A stretch of DNA of 38,493 nucleotides from Mucilaginibacter sp. (GTDB lineage Bacteria; Bacteroidota; Bacteroidia; Sphingobacteriales; Sphingobacteriaceae), in the NCBI RefSeq assembly GCF_028288105.1, contig NZ_JAQBOI010000223.1, positions 1 through 38,493 on the forward strand, read 5' to 3'. This document shows positions 6,858 through 15,551 of this stretch, in pieces. The position numbers and the translations under genes were made by a program. The notes under the pieces were generated by a model that was given only the letters and a program-made list of their open reading frames with translations, was not told where the DNA came from and made no database searches. The stretch's first letter is position 1. Each line of letters opens with the position of its first letter.

Positions 6858-7166
6858 ATGTACGCAATAGTAAGTATAGCCGGACAGCAATTTAAAGTTG
6901 CAAAAGACCAGCAGATCTTTGTACACCGTTTACAGGGAGATGAAGGCGCTAGTATTGAATTTGACAATGTGTTGTTAGCAGAAAACGAAGGTAAATTCAA
7001 ATTAGGTTCTGATTTGAAAAGCGCTAAAGTATCAGCTAAGATCGTGTCTCATTTAAAGGGTGATAAAGTAATTATCTTCAAAAAGAAACGCAGAAAAGGT
7101 TACCAGAAGAAAAATGGTCACCGTCAGCAATTTACCAAGATCGAGATCACCGGTATAACATTATAA
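6858..7166 (+). CDS. rplU: 50S ribosomal protein L21
   Basis: The 102-residue protein matches L21 throughout: it opens with MYAIVSIAGQQFKVAKDQ and carries the conserved KVIIFKKKRRKGYQKKNGHRQ RNA-binding segment near the C terminus. L21 binds 23S rRNA domain VI/V and contacts L20 in the large subunit. The length is standard. It is followed 49 nt later by rpmA in the usual rplU-rpmA order, sharing the promoter at 6794-6824 and the terminator at 7661-7694. Confidence 0.98.
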   Translation: MYAIVSIAGQQFKVAKDQQIFVHRLQGDEGASIEFDNVLLAENEGKFKLGSDLKSAKVSAKIVSHLKGDKVIIFKKKRRKGYQKKNGHRQQFTKIEITGITL

Positions 7167-7215
7167 TTAAATTTTAACCGACTCGATTCATTAGGGTCAC
7201 AAAAGAAATTAAGAA

Positions 7216-7638
7216 ATGGCACACAAAAAAGGGGCCGGTAGTTCAAGAAACGGCCGCGAATCACATAGCAAGCGTTTAGGTATCAAAATTTTCGGTGGTC
7301 AGCCAGCTATTGCAGGTAACATCATCGTTCGTCAGCGTGGTACCAAACACAACCCGGGCCTTAACGTAGGTATCGGTAAAGATCATACCTTATTTGCATT
7401 AAAAGCAGGTCATGTAGTATTCAAAAAGAAAGCAGACAACCGTTCATACGTTTCTGTTATCCCTTTTGAAGTTGCACCTGTTGCAGAAGATTTAGCACCT
7501 GCACCAGCAGTTAAAGCTGAAGTAAAAGCAAAGAAAGTTGAAGCACCTGTTGCAGAAGTTGAAGTGGCTGAAGAAGCTCCTAAAGCAAAGAAAGCAGCAG
7601 CGCCAAAAGCAAAAAAAGAAGAAGCTCCTGCTGAATAA
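7216..7638 (+). CDS. rpmA: 50S ribosomal protein L27 with long C-terminal tail
   Basis: Residues 1 to about 87 are canonical L27 ([19 protein letters not shown] at the start, the [15 protein letters not shown] core). The N terminus has no cleavable extension, so the glycine-rich arm can reach the peptidyl-transferase centre directly. The last ~53 residues are a low-complexity Ala/Lys/Glu/Pro/Val tail built from repeats such as [12 protein letters not shown], absent from the ~85-residue E. coli protein. The reading frame is continuous and codon choice in the tail stays normal, so it is a real extension, not a frameshift. It is probably disordered. Confidence 0.97.
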   Translation: MAHKKGAGSSRNGRESHSKRLGIKIFGGQPAIAGNIIVRQRGTKHNPGLNVGIGKDHTLFALKAGHVVFKKKADNRSYVSVIPFEVAPVAEDLAPAPAVKAEVKAKKVEAPVAEVEVAEEAPKAKKAAAPKAKKEEAPAE

Positions 7639-7660
7639 TAAGCGAAGCTCACACAATATA

Positions 7661-7694
7661 AAAAGCCCTTGTCAATTTGATAAGGGCTTTTTTT
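7661..7694 (+). terminator. Rho-independent terminator of rplU-rpmA
   Basis: A stem with arms AAAAGCCCTT and AAGGGCTTTT, extended inside by TCA/TGA, is followed by a run of seven or more Ts. It lies 22 nt after the rpmA stop codon. Confidence 0.9.
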
Positions 7695-7713
7695 GTGGGG
7701 TTAACAAAAATAT

Positions 7714-7790
7714 CATTGCGAGAAGCGTAGCGACGCGGCAATCTCATAGCCATTGCATGATCGCTTTGCTTCCGACGAGATCGCCGCGTT
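7714..7790. repeat. Palindromic intergenic repeat (GCGACGCGGCAATCTC type)
   Basis: The arm ACGCGGCAATCTC (7733-7745) pairs with GAGATCGCCGCGT (7777-7789) with one mismatch, leaving a 31-nt loop. The left part, beginning CATTGCGAGAAGCG, is recognisable from memory as a widespread bacterial intergenic repeat; no search was possible. The copy number in this genome is unknown. Confidence 0.65.
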
Positions 7791-7803
7791 AATCGCCTTT
7801 TAT

Positions 7804-7885
7804 GGGCGTTCCCTACGGTCGGGCTTTACGCTCATACTGCACAGGCATTAGCCACGGGCCGGTATCTGCTTCAATCCCTAACGCA
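7804..7885. repeat. Intergenic repeat ending in TTCAATCCCTAACGC
   Basis: A GC-rich block starting GGGCGTTCCCTACGGTCGGG and ending TTCAATCCCTAACGC does not code in any frame and differs in composition from the flanking AT-rich spacer. I recall similar blocks between genes in Sphingobacteriaceae genomes; this is unverified. It could be a non-autonomous element remnant or a structured RNA segment. Confidence 0.45.
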
Positions 7886-7894
7886 GAAAAAAAA

Positions 7895-7927
7895 GATGTC
7901 CCGTAGGAGCAATAAGTCGGTAGAAAC
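7895..7927. repeat. Short intergenic repeat CCCGTAGGAGCAATAAGTCGG
   Basis: The block GATGTCCCGTAGGAGCAA followed by AAGTCGGTAGAAA resembles a short repeat often seen between genes in Bacteroidota, recalled from memory and not searched. Its CCGTAGG (7901-7907) is complementary to CCTACGG at 7812-7818 in the preceding repeat, so the two could form a long-range stem. Confidence 0.4.
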
Positions 7928-7931
7928 AAAA

Positions 7932-7959
7932 ATAGCGATGGGTATAAACCCATCGCTAT
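7932..7959 (-). terminator. Terminator of the M1 peptidase gene
   Basis: A perfect 12-bp stem (ATAGCGATGGGT with ACCCATCGCTAT) and a four-base loop is followed on the minus strand by TTTTTG. It lies 34 nt past the M1 peptidase stop codon and separates it from the repeat-rich spacer. Confidence 0.85.
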
Positions 7960-7993
7960 CAGTAAAATTGGCGCCTTAGCGAGAAATTATTCT

Positions 7994-9592
7994 TTACTCC
8001 AATATCACCTTCTTTAAATACCAGCCATCGGCATCAATAACCGGTGTGGTTTTGCTATCAACGGTTATACCTTTGGGGGTTACTACCATGCGTTTTGTGC
8101 CGGCATCTGTAGTTACATCAATTGGCAGGTCGGTACTTATATTTTGCAGGGTGATCAAATACTTATCTCTTGGACGGGCCTTTACACTAACTTCCAGTTT
8201 ATTGGTTGTACGCAAATAAAAGTCAAACAATGGTTTAAGCGATTTGCCGTAAGCCTTGCTGAAATACTGCTCCACATCATCGGTAACATTCTGATGATCG
8301 TATGTGAAATTCGGATCGGTCACAAAACCTTTTAAGGTGGGGAAGAAAAGACTGTCGCCCATTACATAATGCAGTGTATGCATAAAGTAACCGCCTTTGC
8401 TGTAGATATCACCATTATATGCCGAAGCTTCATCAATATCTTTACCTAATACAATGGGTTGCTTGTTCTGAATACCAAATGCAGATTTCTTGAAACGATC
8501 TATATAAGCTTGTTTGCCTTCTAAGTCCAGAATTGGCAGGGCATCTGCATAGGTATCAATTCCTTCGTGGATCCAGTAGTCGGCCCAGTCGCGTGCGGTA
8601 ACTTTATTGCCCCACCATTCGTGGCCAAATTCGTGAAACATCAGCCAGTCAAAATCCTGCCCGCCAACTTTAGTGTATCTGAATTTATTGCCGTAAGCAT
8701 TCATGCTCTGGTGCTCCATGCCTAGGTGTGGTGTTTCTACAAGACCCAGTTTTTCTTTAGCCCAGGGATACTCGCCAAAATACTTTTCTTTTGACTGTGC
8801 AGCTTTAATGGTCATATCAACTAGGTGCGGGCCTTTACCGGCATGTTCTTTCAACACGTAAAACTGAACAGGAACGGTATTACCTGCAACCGACTTATAG
8901 CTACCTTTAACTACTGTGTAGTCGCCGGCATTAAATACCAGGCTGTAGTTATTGATGCTGTATTTGGTTTGCCAGTGATAGGTAGCAGTGTTACCCTTTT
9001 TACTTACACCTTTTAATAAACCCGGGCCTGCAACAACCAGGTCCTTCGGAACGGTTATCAGCATATCTGCACCTTCGTTGGGCTCGTCGGATGGGTGGTC
9101 TTTACAAGGAAAGAAAATCTTACCCCCTGTTTGCTCGGCAGTAACGGCTAACCATGGATGGCCGGTAGAGTCTTGTGTAAAGGTGAAACCATCATCCCAT
9201 GGTGGATTTTTGGCAATGCGTGGTTTACCGCCGTATATTACTTTAATGCTTGCTTTGCCGGCAGCCAGTTGTTTTGCAAGGTTTATAGTTATTAAACCAT
9301 TTTTATGGTCAAAAACTTCCTTTTTGCCATTTACCGAAACAGCGCTAACGTGCAAAGAATCCAATAGATCAAGGATCAATACCTTAGTCGGTTGCGCCAT
9401 TATCACATCAATAACAGTAGAGCCATCAATTGATTTTTGCTGGAAATTAATGTTTAGCGCAATGGTGTAATGGCGCACGTCCATTATGGCTTGCTCTGGT
9501 TTAAGCTTGCCGCCGGATGTTTGGGCATCGGCACCCAACCCAAAGCTGGCAAGTATAATTGCCACAACGGTTATTTTTGATCTATATTTCAT
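7994..9592 (-). CDS. Secreted M1 family metallopeptidase
   Basis: The 532-residue protein has a signal peptide (residues 1-23, ending ADAQ), a beta-rich N-terminal domain, the exopeptidase motif GMEHQ (291-295) and the gluzincin zinc site H320-E-F-G-H324 with the third ligand E343 exactly 18 residues on. The Trp pair in HEWWGN is typical of M1. It removes N-terminal residues from peptides in the periplasm or outside the cell. It is shorter than E. coli PepN because the C-terminal helical domain is absent, as in many Bacteroidota M1 enzymes; a short beta-rich tail ends the chain. It is a single-gene unit with its own terminator. Confidence 0.93.
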   Translation of the reverse strand: MKYRSKITVVAIILASFGLGADAQTSGGKLKPEQAIMDVRHYTIALNINFQQKSIDGSTVIDVIMAQPTKVLILDLLDSLHVSAVSVNGKKEVFDHKNGLITINLAKQLAAGKASIKVIYGGKPRIAKNPPWDDGFTFTQDSTGHPWLAVTAEQTGGKIFFPCKDHPSDEPNEGADMLITVPKDLVVAGPGLLKGVSKKGNTATYHWQTKYSINNYSLVFNAGDYTVVKGSYKSVAGNTVPVQFYVLKEHAGKGPHLVDMTIKAAQSKEKYFGEYPWAKEKLGLVETPHLGMEHQSMNAYGNKFRYTKVGGQDFDWLMFHEFGHEWWGNKVTARDWADYWIHEGIDTYADALPILDLEGKQAYIDRFKKSAFGIQNKQPIVLGKDIDEASAYNGDIYSKGGYFMHTLHYVMGDSLFFPTLKGFVTDPNFTYDHQNVTDDVEQYFSKAYGKSLKPLFDFYLRTTNKLEVSVKARPRDKYLITLQNISTDLPIDVTTDAGTKRMVVTPKGITVDSKTTPVIDADGWYLKKVILE

Positions 9593-9767
9593 CAGATAAG
9601 GAATGATTGTTTTTTTAAAGATAAGAATGTTGATCTATTTGTGAAGATAAGGTTTGTAAAATTTACATGTACAAACGACGGCTATTGTTTATATAAAATG
9701 GTTTTATACATTAGAAATTATGAAGGAATTTTATATACTTTTATGAACACAAAAAACCTTTAATAGC

Positions 9768-10604
9768 ATGAGAGTTAACTATTTAAGATTTATTTGCCTT
9801 TTACTGATGGCAATTATTGAAACGCAAAATGTAGCCGCACAAAGCAAAAAAGATTTTTACCAGTTAAAAATTTACCGGTTAAAAGATGATACACAAGTAA
9901 CGCGGGTTGATTCCTTTCTAAAAACAGCCTATTTGCCGGCATTGCACCGCCTGGGCATAAAAAAAGTTGGTGTTTTCAAACTAATTGCCAATGATACAAC
10001 TATGCTAAAATCGATGAGGGTTTTTAAACCAAGTGACAATGATGTTAATAAAACAAGATCGATCTATGTATTTATCCCCCTAAAATCATTGCAACAGTTT
10101 CATGATATCACCAATAAACTGGATAATGATGCTACACTGGCAAATGATGGAAAAAGCTATTTTGAAGCAGCGTATAATAATGTTCCTTATCAACGGATAG
10201 AAACAGTTTTGCTGGAAGCATTTTCCGATCATCCTAAATTTGAAATGACTGCCCTTAAATCTGCTGTAAAAGATAGGATTTATGAATTGCGCAGTTATGA
10301 GGGGCCAACCGAAAGAAAATATGCCAGTAAAGTAAAAATGTTTAATGCCGGTGGAGAAATACCCCTGTTTAAACGATTAGAATTTAATGCTGTTTTTTAT
10401 ACCGCTGTATTGGCCGGCAGCCATATGCCCAACCTTATGTACATGACCAGCTTTGAAAATATGGATGCCAGAAATGCACATTGGAAAGCTTTTGTAAATT
10501 CTCCCGAATGGAAAAAATTAGTGGCCATGCCAGAATATAGTAATACTATCTCGGGTGCCGAAGTACTGTTGTGTCATGCTGCTGATTATTCTGATATTAA
10601 TTAG
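9768..10604 (+). CDS. Secreted NIPSNAP family protein
   Basis: The 278-residue protein has a signal peptide (about 1-24, ending VAAQ) and two tandem ferredoxin-like domains: residues ~30-150 starting FYQLKIYRL and ~165-275 starting RIYELRSYEG, the latter with the NIPSNAP-type MYMTSFENMDARNAHWKAF ending. NIPSNAP domains are dimeric alpha-beta barrels related to antibiotic-biosynthesis monooxygenases; the biochemical role of the secreted bacterial forms is not established. It diverges from the M1 peptidase and converges on the TonB-C gene. The ATG at 9768 gives a complete signal peptide. Confidence 0.85.
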   Translation: MRVNYLRFICLLLMAIIETQNVAAQSKKDFYQLKIYRLKDDTQVTRVDSFLKTAYLPALHRLGIKKVGVFKLIANDTTMLKSMRVFKPSDNDVNKTRSIYVFIPLKSLQQFHDITNKLDNDATLANDGKSYFEAAYNNVPYQRIETVLLEAFSDHPKFEMTALKSAVKDRIYELRSYEGPTERKYASKVKMFNAGGEIPLFKRLEFNAVFYTAVLAGSHMPNLMYMTSFENMDARNAHWKAFVNSPEWKKLVAMPEYSNTISGAEVLLCHAADYSDIN

Positions 10605-10625
10605 CAGCCTGGGATGCTGTTTTTA
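10603..10625 (+). terminator. Weak terminator after the NIPSNAP gene
   Basis: AGCAGC (10603-10608) and GCTGTT (10616-10621) can form a 6-bp stem with a 7-nt loop, followed by Ts. It overlaps the stop codon of the NIPSNAP gene. One pair is G-U and the stem is short, so this is a weak call. Confidence 0.42.
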
Positions 10626-10653
10626 ATGCGATAAGATAGGTTCGGGTCTCTTA

Positions 10654-11058
10654 TTAATTAGCCAAATAAAAACTCACTTCAACTACATACTCAAACCTTA
10701 CAGGAAGCCCATTTTGCATAGCAGGTTTAAACTTTGGCAATTTGCTAACAACCCGTATTGCTTCAGCATCGGTATCTGCCGTCATGCTTTTTAAAACCTT
10801 TGCATGGCTAACACTTCCGTCTTTTTCAATTACAAACATGACAGGTATTTTCCCCTGAATATTGTTAATGCGTGCATTCTCAGGATATCTAAAAGATTTG
10901 TTAATGGTATTTTTAAGCTTACCACTACCACCCGGAAACTCGGCCGGTTGTTGAACTGCCACAAACACGGTAGTATCCGTTATAGACGGTAAATTGGTTT
11001 GCGCTTTTGTAGTAATTGATGCAATACTGCAAATAGCGATGAATAAAATTTTCTTCAT
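10654..11058 (-). CDS. Secreted TonB C-terminal domain protein
   Basis: The 134-residue protein consists of a signal peptide (1-19, ending TKAQ) and one TonB C-terminal domain (about 40-133: FPGGSGKLKNTINKSFRYPE, then IQGKIPVMFVIEKDGSVSHAKVLKS and a final VVEVSFYL strand). Classical TonB couples ExbBD energy to outer-membrane transporters through an N-terminal membrane anchor and proline-rich spacer; both are missing, so this form is probably a free periplasmic protein whose role is uncertain. It starts 10 nt after the polyprenyl synthetase stop, so the two are likely co-transcribed. Confidence 0.85.
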   Translation of the reverse strand: MKKILFIAICSIASITTKAQTNLPSITDTTVFVAVQQPAEFPGGSGKLKNTINKSFRYPENARINNIQGKIPVMFVIEKDGSVSHAKVLKSMTADTDAEAIRVVSKLPKFKPAMQNGLPVRFEYVVEVSFYLAN

Positions 11059-11068
11059 ATATTAAAAT

Positions 11069-12043
11069 TTAATACTCCCTCACCAACAACCCATCTGCAA
11101 AATCGCGCAGGTATTGTTTGCTTTCTTCGGGCAGGTTAATATTATCCAATGCTTCAAAAGCTTTTTCGGCATAAGCCTGCATCTCTGCTTCGGCGTGTTG
11201 GCGTATGTTTACGCTGTTATAGATTTCGGTAACGGCGGTAACCTTTTCTGCCGGATCAAAAGTGGTAAAGGTTATCCAGCGGGCCAGTTCTTCAGCATTC
11301 GTACCTTTAACCAGTTCAAGCGCTTTTATCAGCAGGTATGTTTTTTTATTGGAGATAATGTCCCCGCCAACCTGCTTGCCAAACTTTTCGGGGTTGCCGT
11401 ATACATCTAATATATCGTCCTGCAGTTGGAAAGCTATCCCCAGGTATTCACCAAACTTGCAGAGCAATTCCGCGTCTTTTATATCAGCTTCGCCTATCAG
11501 CGCGCCTATCTTTAAAGCGCCACCCAATACAACCGCCGTTTTAAGACGGATCATGTTGATGTATTCCTCTATGCTGATATTATTACTGGTCTCAAAGGTC
11601 ATATCCAGTTGCTGACCTTCACATACACCTGCAGCGGTATCGTTAAAAATGTCCAGCACCTGGCGCAGTATATTCTCGCGTACCTCCATCATCAGCTTAT
11701 AGCCTTCAATCAGCATTACATCGCCCGATAAAATGGCTACGTTGTTATTCCATTTCTCGTGAACAGTAGTTTTGCCACGCCTTTTTGGGGCATTGTCCAT
11801 AATATCATCATGCATCAGCGTGAAGTTATGGAACACCTCGATGGCAAGGGCAGGAGGAAGGGCGGCTTCTACATCGCCGCCAAACAAATCGCAGGCCATC
11901 AGGAGCAGAGCAGGGCGCATACGTTTACCACCCAATGCCAGTATATACTTTATTGGCTCGTATAATTCCGCGGGATATTCAGGGAATTTCAATTCAGATA
12001 CGGAGCTTGCAATCAACGACTGCAGATCTTCAAGTTTTCTCAT
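11069..12043 (-). CDS. Polyprenyl (isoprenyl) diphosphate synthase
   Basis: The 324-residue trans-isoprenyl diphosphate synthase has both Mg-binding aspartate motifs: DDIMD at 79-83, followed by the RRG of the first motif, and DDILD in FQLQDDILDVYG near residue 215. Allylic-substrate residues GGKRMRP (38-44) are present. It condenses isopentenyl diphosphate units onto an allylic primer in the cytosol. Phe74 five positions before the first motif is the kind of bulky residue that limits chain length to C15-C20, but the product cannot be fixed from sequence. It heads a two-gene unit with the TonB-C gene. Confidence 0.92.
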   Translation of the reverse strand: MRKLEDLQSLIASSVSELKFPEYPAELYEPIKYILALGGKRMRPALLLMACDLFGGDVEAALPPALAIEVFHNFTLMHDDIMDNAPKRRGKTTVHEKWNNNVAILSGDVMLIEGYKLMMEVRENILRQVLDIFNDTAAGVCEGQQLDMTFETSNNISIEEYINMIRLKTAVVLGGALKIGALIGEADIKDAELLCKFGEYLGIAFQLQDDILDVYGNPEKFGKQVGGDIISNKKTYLLIKALELVKGTNAEELARWITFTTFDPAEKVTAVTEIYNSVNIRQHAEAEMQAYAEKAFEALDNINLPEESKQYLRDFADGLLVREY

Positions 12044-12113
12044 GCTTTGAGATTGTACGGTGATTTGTGAATTTTATTCAACATTGGTCACTTAAATAGT
12101 AACCAGACACACC

Positions 12114-13262
12114 TTATTGTTTTAAGTTTTCTTTTAAAAATTGTTTAACCTCTGCTGGTCTTAAGTTTTTTGCAACGATAATACCCTTATTATTCACTAA
12201 AAAATTTGTGGGAAATACTTCTATCGACAATCGTGTCGCTTCTGTACCATTTTTATCCCAATATTGCAACCATGGTAAATTATTAACTTTTATCACATTC
12301 AACCAGTTAGTGCGATATTTAATTGCATCTGTAGATATCCCTGCCATTTCAAATCCATCGGCGTGATATTGCTGGTAGATAGCTTTCAAATCTGCAAACT
12401 GACCAATACATGGTGTGCAATGGCTATACCAAAAGTCGACCAATGTATATTTATTTTTTGCGAAAACATCAGGCGTCATTTTCTTATCGGTTGATGTTGC
12501 GCACTCAATATTTGAGAATGCCGTACCAACAACTAATAGTGATGATGTACCATGAAGCCGCTTATATAAATATTTACCTGTATAAGTATTTTTAATGTCG
12601 GGCGAAAAGGCATTATATATCTGTTCAAAAATATTTTCGTACCCAAATATAGAAACACGCACAAGCTGCCAAAACGCAAAGTATGAATTGGGATGAGACA
12701 ATGTATATTGCAACAAAGTTTTATCATGCTCGGAATATCCTTTTTTATACCGCTGCTCAATAACAGCTTTCAAACTATCGGGTATTTTTTTATTATACAG
12801 AGTGTTTAAGCTATCCTCATACATTTTAATTGCCAGGCTTTCTTTTTTTAAGTATGCAAAGGCAGGATTATATACATTATTATACTCGTGCATAACGTGG
12901 TTTTGCACTTGCGGTGTAATTCTGTTTGAATCGGTATTACAAATTATGGTTTGGTTGCCCGGAGTTATTACAAACAGGCCCGACTGATAACGACTATTAT
13001 TTTGTGCAAGTTGTACGCCAACTGGATAGGGTATACTTCCTTCAAACCTGAATTTATGATCTATTATTTTTGAGCTTAACTGCCTAACACCCGCGGGAAA
13101 GTAAGAACTATCAGCCACGAGATACATGTTAATAGTACCGGTATCAGCATTAATAGTTCCCTCTATCGAGAATTTTTTCAGCGATATAACCTGGCCAAAA
13201 GCACTTACTGTAAATACCAGGAAAAAAGATATTATAAAATACTTTATATAATTGCGGTGCAT
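12114..13262 (-). CDS. TlpA-like thiol:disulfide protein with DUF4369-type N-terminal domain
   Basis: The 382-residue protein has a signal peptide (1-23, ending AFGQ), a beta-rich N-terminal domain resembling DUF4369 (~30-110), a helical middle region and a C-terminal thioredoxin-like domain with redox pair C282-T-P-C285 in VDFWYSHCTPC. It is exported and should reduce or oxidise disulfides in the periplasm. Its ATG overlaps the RNase R stop by one base (TAATG on the minus strand), implying translational coupling although the functions look unrelated. The domain order is common in Bacteroidota; the partner is unknown. Confidence 0.88.
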   Translation of the reverse strand: MHRNYIKYFIISFFLVFTVSAFGQVISLKKFSIEGTINADTGTINMYLVADSSYFPAGVRQLSSKIIDHKFRFEGSIPYPVGVQLAQNNSRYQSGLFVITPGNQTIICNTDSNRITPQVQNHVMHEYNNVYNPAFAYLKKESLAIKMYEDSLNTLYNKKIPDSLKAVIEQRYKKGYSEHDKTLLQYTLSHPNSYFAFWQLVRVSIFGYENIFEQIYNAFSPDIKNTYTGKYLYKRLHGTSSLLVVGTAFSNIECATSTDKKMTPDVFAKNKYTLVDFWYSHCTPCIGQFADLKAIYQQYHADGFEMAGISTDAIKYRTNWLNVIKVNNLPWLQYWDKNGTEATRLSIEVFPTNFLVNNKGIIVAKNLRPAEVKQFLKENLKQ

Positions 13263-15400
13263 TACATCTGTACTAATGAAAAATCTATTTGCTTTTTGGT
13301 AAGGTCTACATTTTTAACACGGATCTGTACCTCATCGCCCAGCTGGTAGGTTTTCTTTTTACGCTGGCCAATAATGGCGTAGTTTTTCTCGTCTAAAGTA
13401 TAAAAATCATCGCTTATATCGCGCAGGCGTATCATACCCTCGCATTTATTCTCAATGATCTCTACATACATTCCCCATTCGGTAACCCCCGAAATGATGC
13501 CGGTAAATATATTACCAACCTGGTCTTTAAGATATTCGGCCTGTTTGTATTTAACCGATGAACGCTCGGCATCGGCAGCTTTTTTCTCCATTTGCGAGCT
13601 GTGCTTGCACAATTCCTCATAATGATCGGCATTGGCGCTTTGGCCGCCGTTAAGGTAATGCTGCAATAACCTGTGTACCATTACATCCGGGTATCGGCGA
13701 ATGGGTGAGGTGAAATGCGTGTAATGGTCAAACGCCAAACCATAATGGCTACTGCTTTTTGTGGTATATATCGCCTTAGCCATGGAACGGATAGCCAGTT
13801 GGGTAAGCACGTTCTGTTCTTTTTTACCTTCCACATCCTCCATTAAAAAGTTAAGGGATTTGGCGGTTTCCTTATCAGATTTTGTGTTGATCTTATACCC
13901 AAATCTTGCTGCAAACTGCGCGAAGTTGGCCAGCGCATCGGGTTTTGGTGTATCGTGCACGCGATAAACAAAGGTGTACTTTTGCTTGCCTTTGCCCATT
14001 TTACTTACATGCTCGGCAACCTTACGGTTGGCCAGCAGCATAAAATCTTCTATCAGCTTGTGGGCATCCTTACGTTCTTTCACATATACGCCAATAGGTT
14101 TGCCTGTTTCATCCAGCTTAAATTTAACCTCGGTAGTTTCAAAGCTGATGGCTCCTGCTTTAAACTTACGGTCGCGCAGTTTGTAGGCCAGGGCGTTTAG
14201 CTTTTCTATCTCTTCCACATAATCGCCGGTTTTGGTTTCAATTACGTCCTGCACTTCCTCGTAAGCAAAGCGCCTGTCTGAGTGGATCACGGTTTTACCA
14301 AACCATTGCTCAACAATATTGGCGTCCTCATCCAGCTCAAAAACAGCTGCAAAGCACAGCTTATCTTCGTTAGGGCGAAGCGAGCACAACCCGTTTGATA
14401 ACCTTTCGGGCAGCATTGGTATAACACGGTCTACCAGGTAAACAGATGTGCCACGTTCGTAGGCTTCCTTATCCAAAGCTGAATCGGGGATGATGTAATG
14501 CGATACATCGGCAATGTGCACGCCAACTTCATAATTGCCGTTATCCAGTTTTTTAAAGGATAGGGCATCATCAAAATCTTTGGCGTCAAATGGGTCAATG
14601 GTAAAGGTAAGCACATCCCTAAAGTCGCGGCGTTTGGCTATTTCATCGGCAGTGATATCATTAGGGATCTCTTCGGCTTCGCGTTCAACCTCGGCAGGGA
14701 AGGATAGGGGGAACCCGTACTCGGCCAGTATGGCGTTCATTTCAGTATCGTTTTCGCCTTGTACGCCAAGGATATGTTTGATACGGCCTATCGGATTTTT
14801 AGCGCCGGCCGGCCAGTCGGTAATTTCAGCAACGGCTTTAATACCGTTTTTGGCACCATTTAAATCGCTGATGGGGATAAAAATATCGTGCATCATCTTG
14901 CGATCATCGGGGATAAAAAATGCAAAGCGCTCGGATAGTTTTACCACACCGGTAAACTCCATTTTATTACGCTGCAATATTTCTATTACTTCGCCTTCCT
15001 GGTTTTTACCACGGCTTTTTGCATATACATAAACCTTAACACGGTCGCCATTTAAGGCATTGCGCAGTTTACGTGGGGCAACAAAAATATCGGTTTCATC
15101 CGGGTCATCGGTAACAATAAAGGCCGAGCCATCATTAGTAAGGTCAACCTTGCCTTCAACAAAGGTTTTTAGTTCGAGTAGTTGGAATTTGCCCGGCGAT
15201 ACTTCTTTCATTACGCCTTTAAAGGCTTCGTTCTTTAAAATATCGAGGATAACGCCGCGGGCATCGGGGTCGCGTACGTTCAGTTTGGCAGAAACTTGTT
15301 TATGGTTTAGTGGCGTATTGCCGTTTTGTTCAAATATATCCAGTACCATTTGCGTTAGCACTTGGTCGATGGTGGAGTTGTGTTTATTCTTTTTAGACAT
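13262..15400 (-). CDS. rnr: Ribonuclease R
   Basis: The 712-residue 3'-5' exoribonuclease shows an N-terminal winged-helix region (~10-70), two cold-shock domains (~80-230), the RNB catalytic domain with the metal-binding aspartates of DPFDAKDFDD (269-278) and a C-terminal S1 domain (~625-710). RNase R degrades structured RNA, including rRNA and tRNA during quality control. The long basic C-terminal tail of E. coli RNase R is missing; the chain stops right after the S1 domain. The stop codon overlaps the next gene's start by one base. Confidence 0.95.
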   Translation of the reverse strand: MSKKNKHNSTIDQVLTQMVLDIFEQNGNTPLNHKQVSAKLNVRDPDARGVILDILKNEAFKGVMKEVSPGKFQLLELKTFVEGKVDLTNDGSAFIVTDDPDETDIFVAPRKLRNALNGDRVKVYVYAKSRGKNQEGEVIEILQRNKMEFTGVVKLSERFAFFIPDDRKMMHDIFIPISDLNGAKNGIKAVAEITDWPAGAKNPIGRIKHILGVQGENDTEMNAILAEYGFPLSFPAEVEREAEEIPNDITADEIAKRRDFRDVLTFTIDPFDAKDFDDALSFKKLDNGNYEVGVHIADVSHYIIPDSALDKEAYERGTSVYLVDRVIPMLPERLSNGLCSLRPNEDKLCFAAVFELDEDANIVEQWFGKTVIHSDRRFAYEEVQDVIETKTGDYVEEIEKLNALAYKLRDRKFKAGAISFETTEVKFKLDETGKPIGVYVKERKDAHKLIEDFMLLANRKVAEHVSKMGKGKQKYTFVYRVHDTPKPDALANFAQFAARFGYKINTKSDKETAKSLNFLMEDVEGKKEQNVLTQLAIRSMAKAIYTTKSSSHYGLAFDHYTHFTSPIRRYPDVMVHRLLQHYLNGGQSANADHYEELCKHSSQMEKKAADAERSSVKYKQAEYLKDQVGNIFTGIISGVTEWGMYVEIIENKCEGMIRLRDISDDFYTLDEKNYAIIGQRKKKTYQLGDEVQIRVKNVDLTKKQIDFSLVQM

Positions 15401-15551
15401 TTATAGATGTTTGTTGCTAAGGTACGAAATGGTACTTGTTTTATTCGGTAACGATTGCTAAAACCATGCCGTATGCGTAAGCATAATGTAAAAAACGTTC
15501 GCTTTGCCTGGCTTTACTTCTATAGGGTCTAAATAATGATAGTTTTACCGC

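Noticed and set aside
7477..7638. Frameshift or fusion at the end of rpmA
   Set aside because: The tail is in frame, keeps normal codon use, ends at a stop and is followed by a proper terminator, so it is an extension of L27.
14535..15032. Antisense open frame of about 165 codons within rnr
   Set aside because: Ser-rich shadow of the RNB and cold-shock region; no start context or domain.
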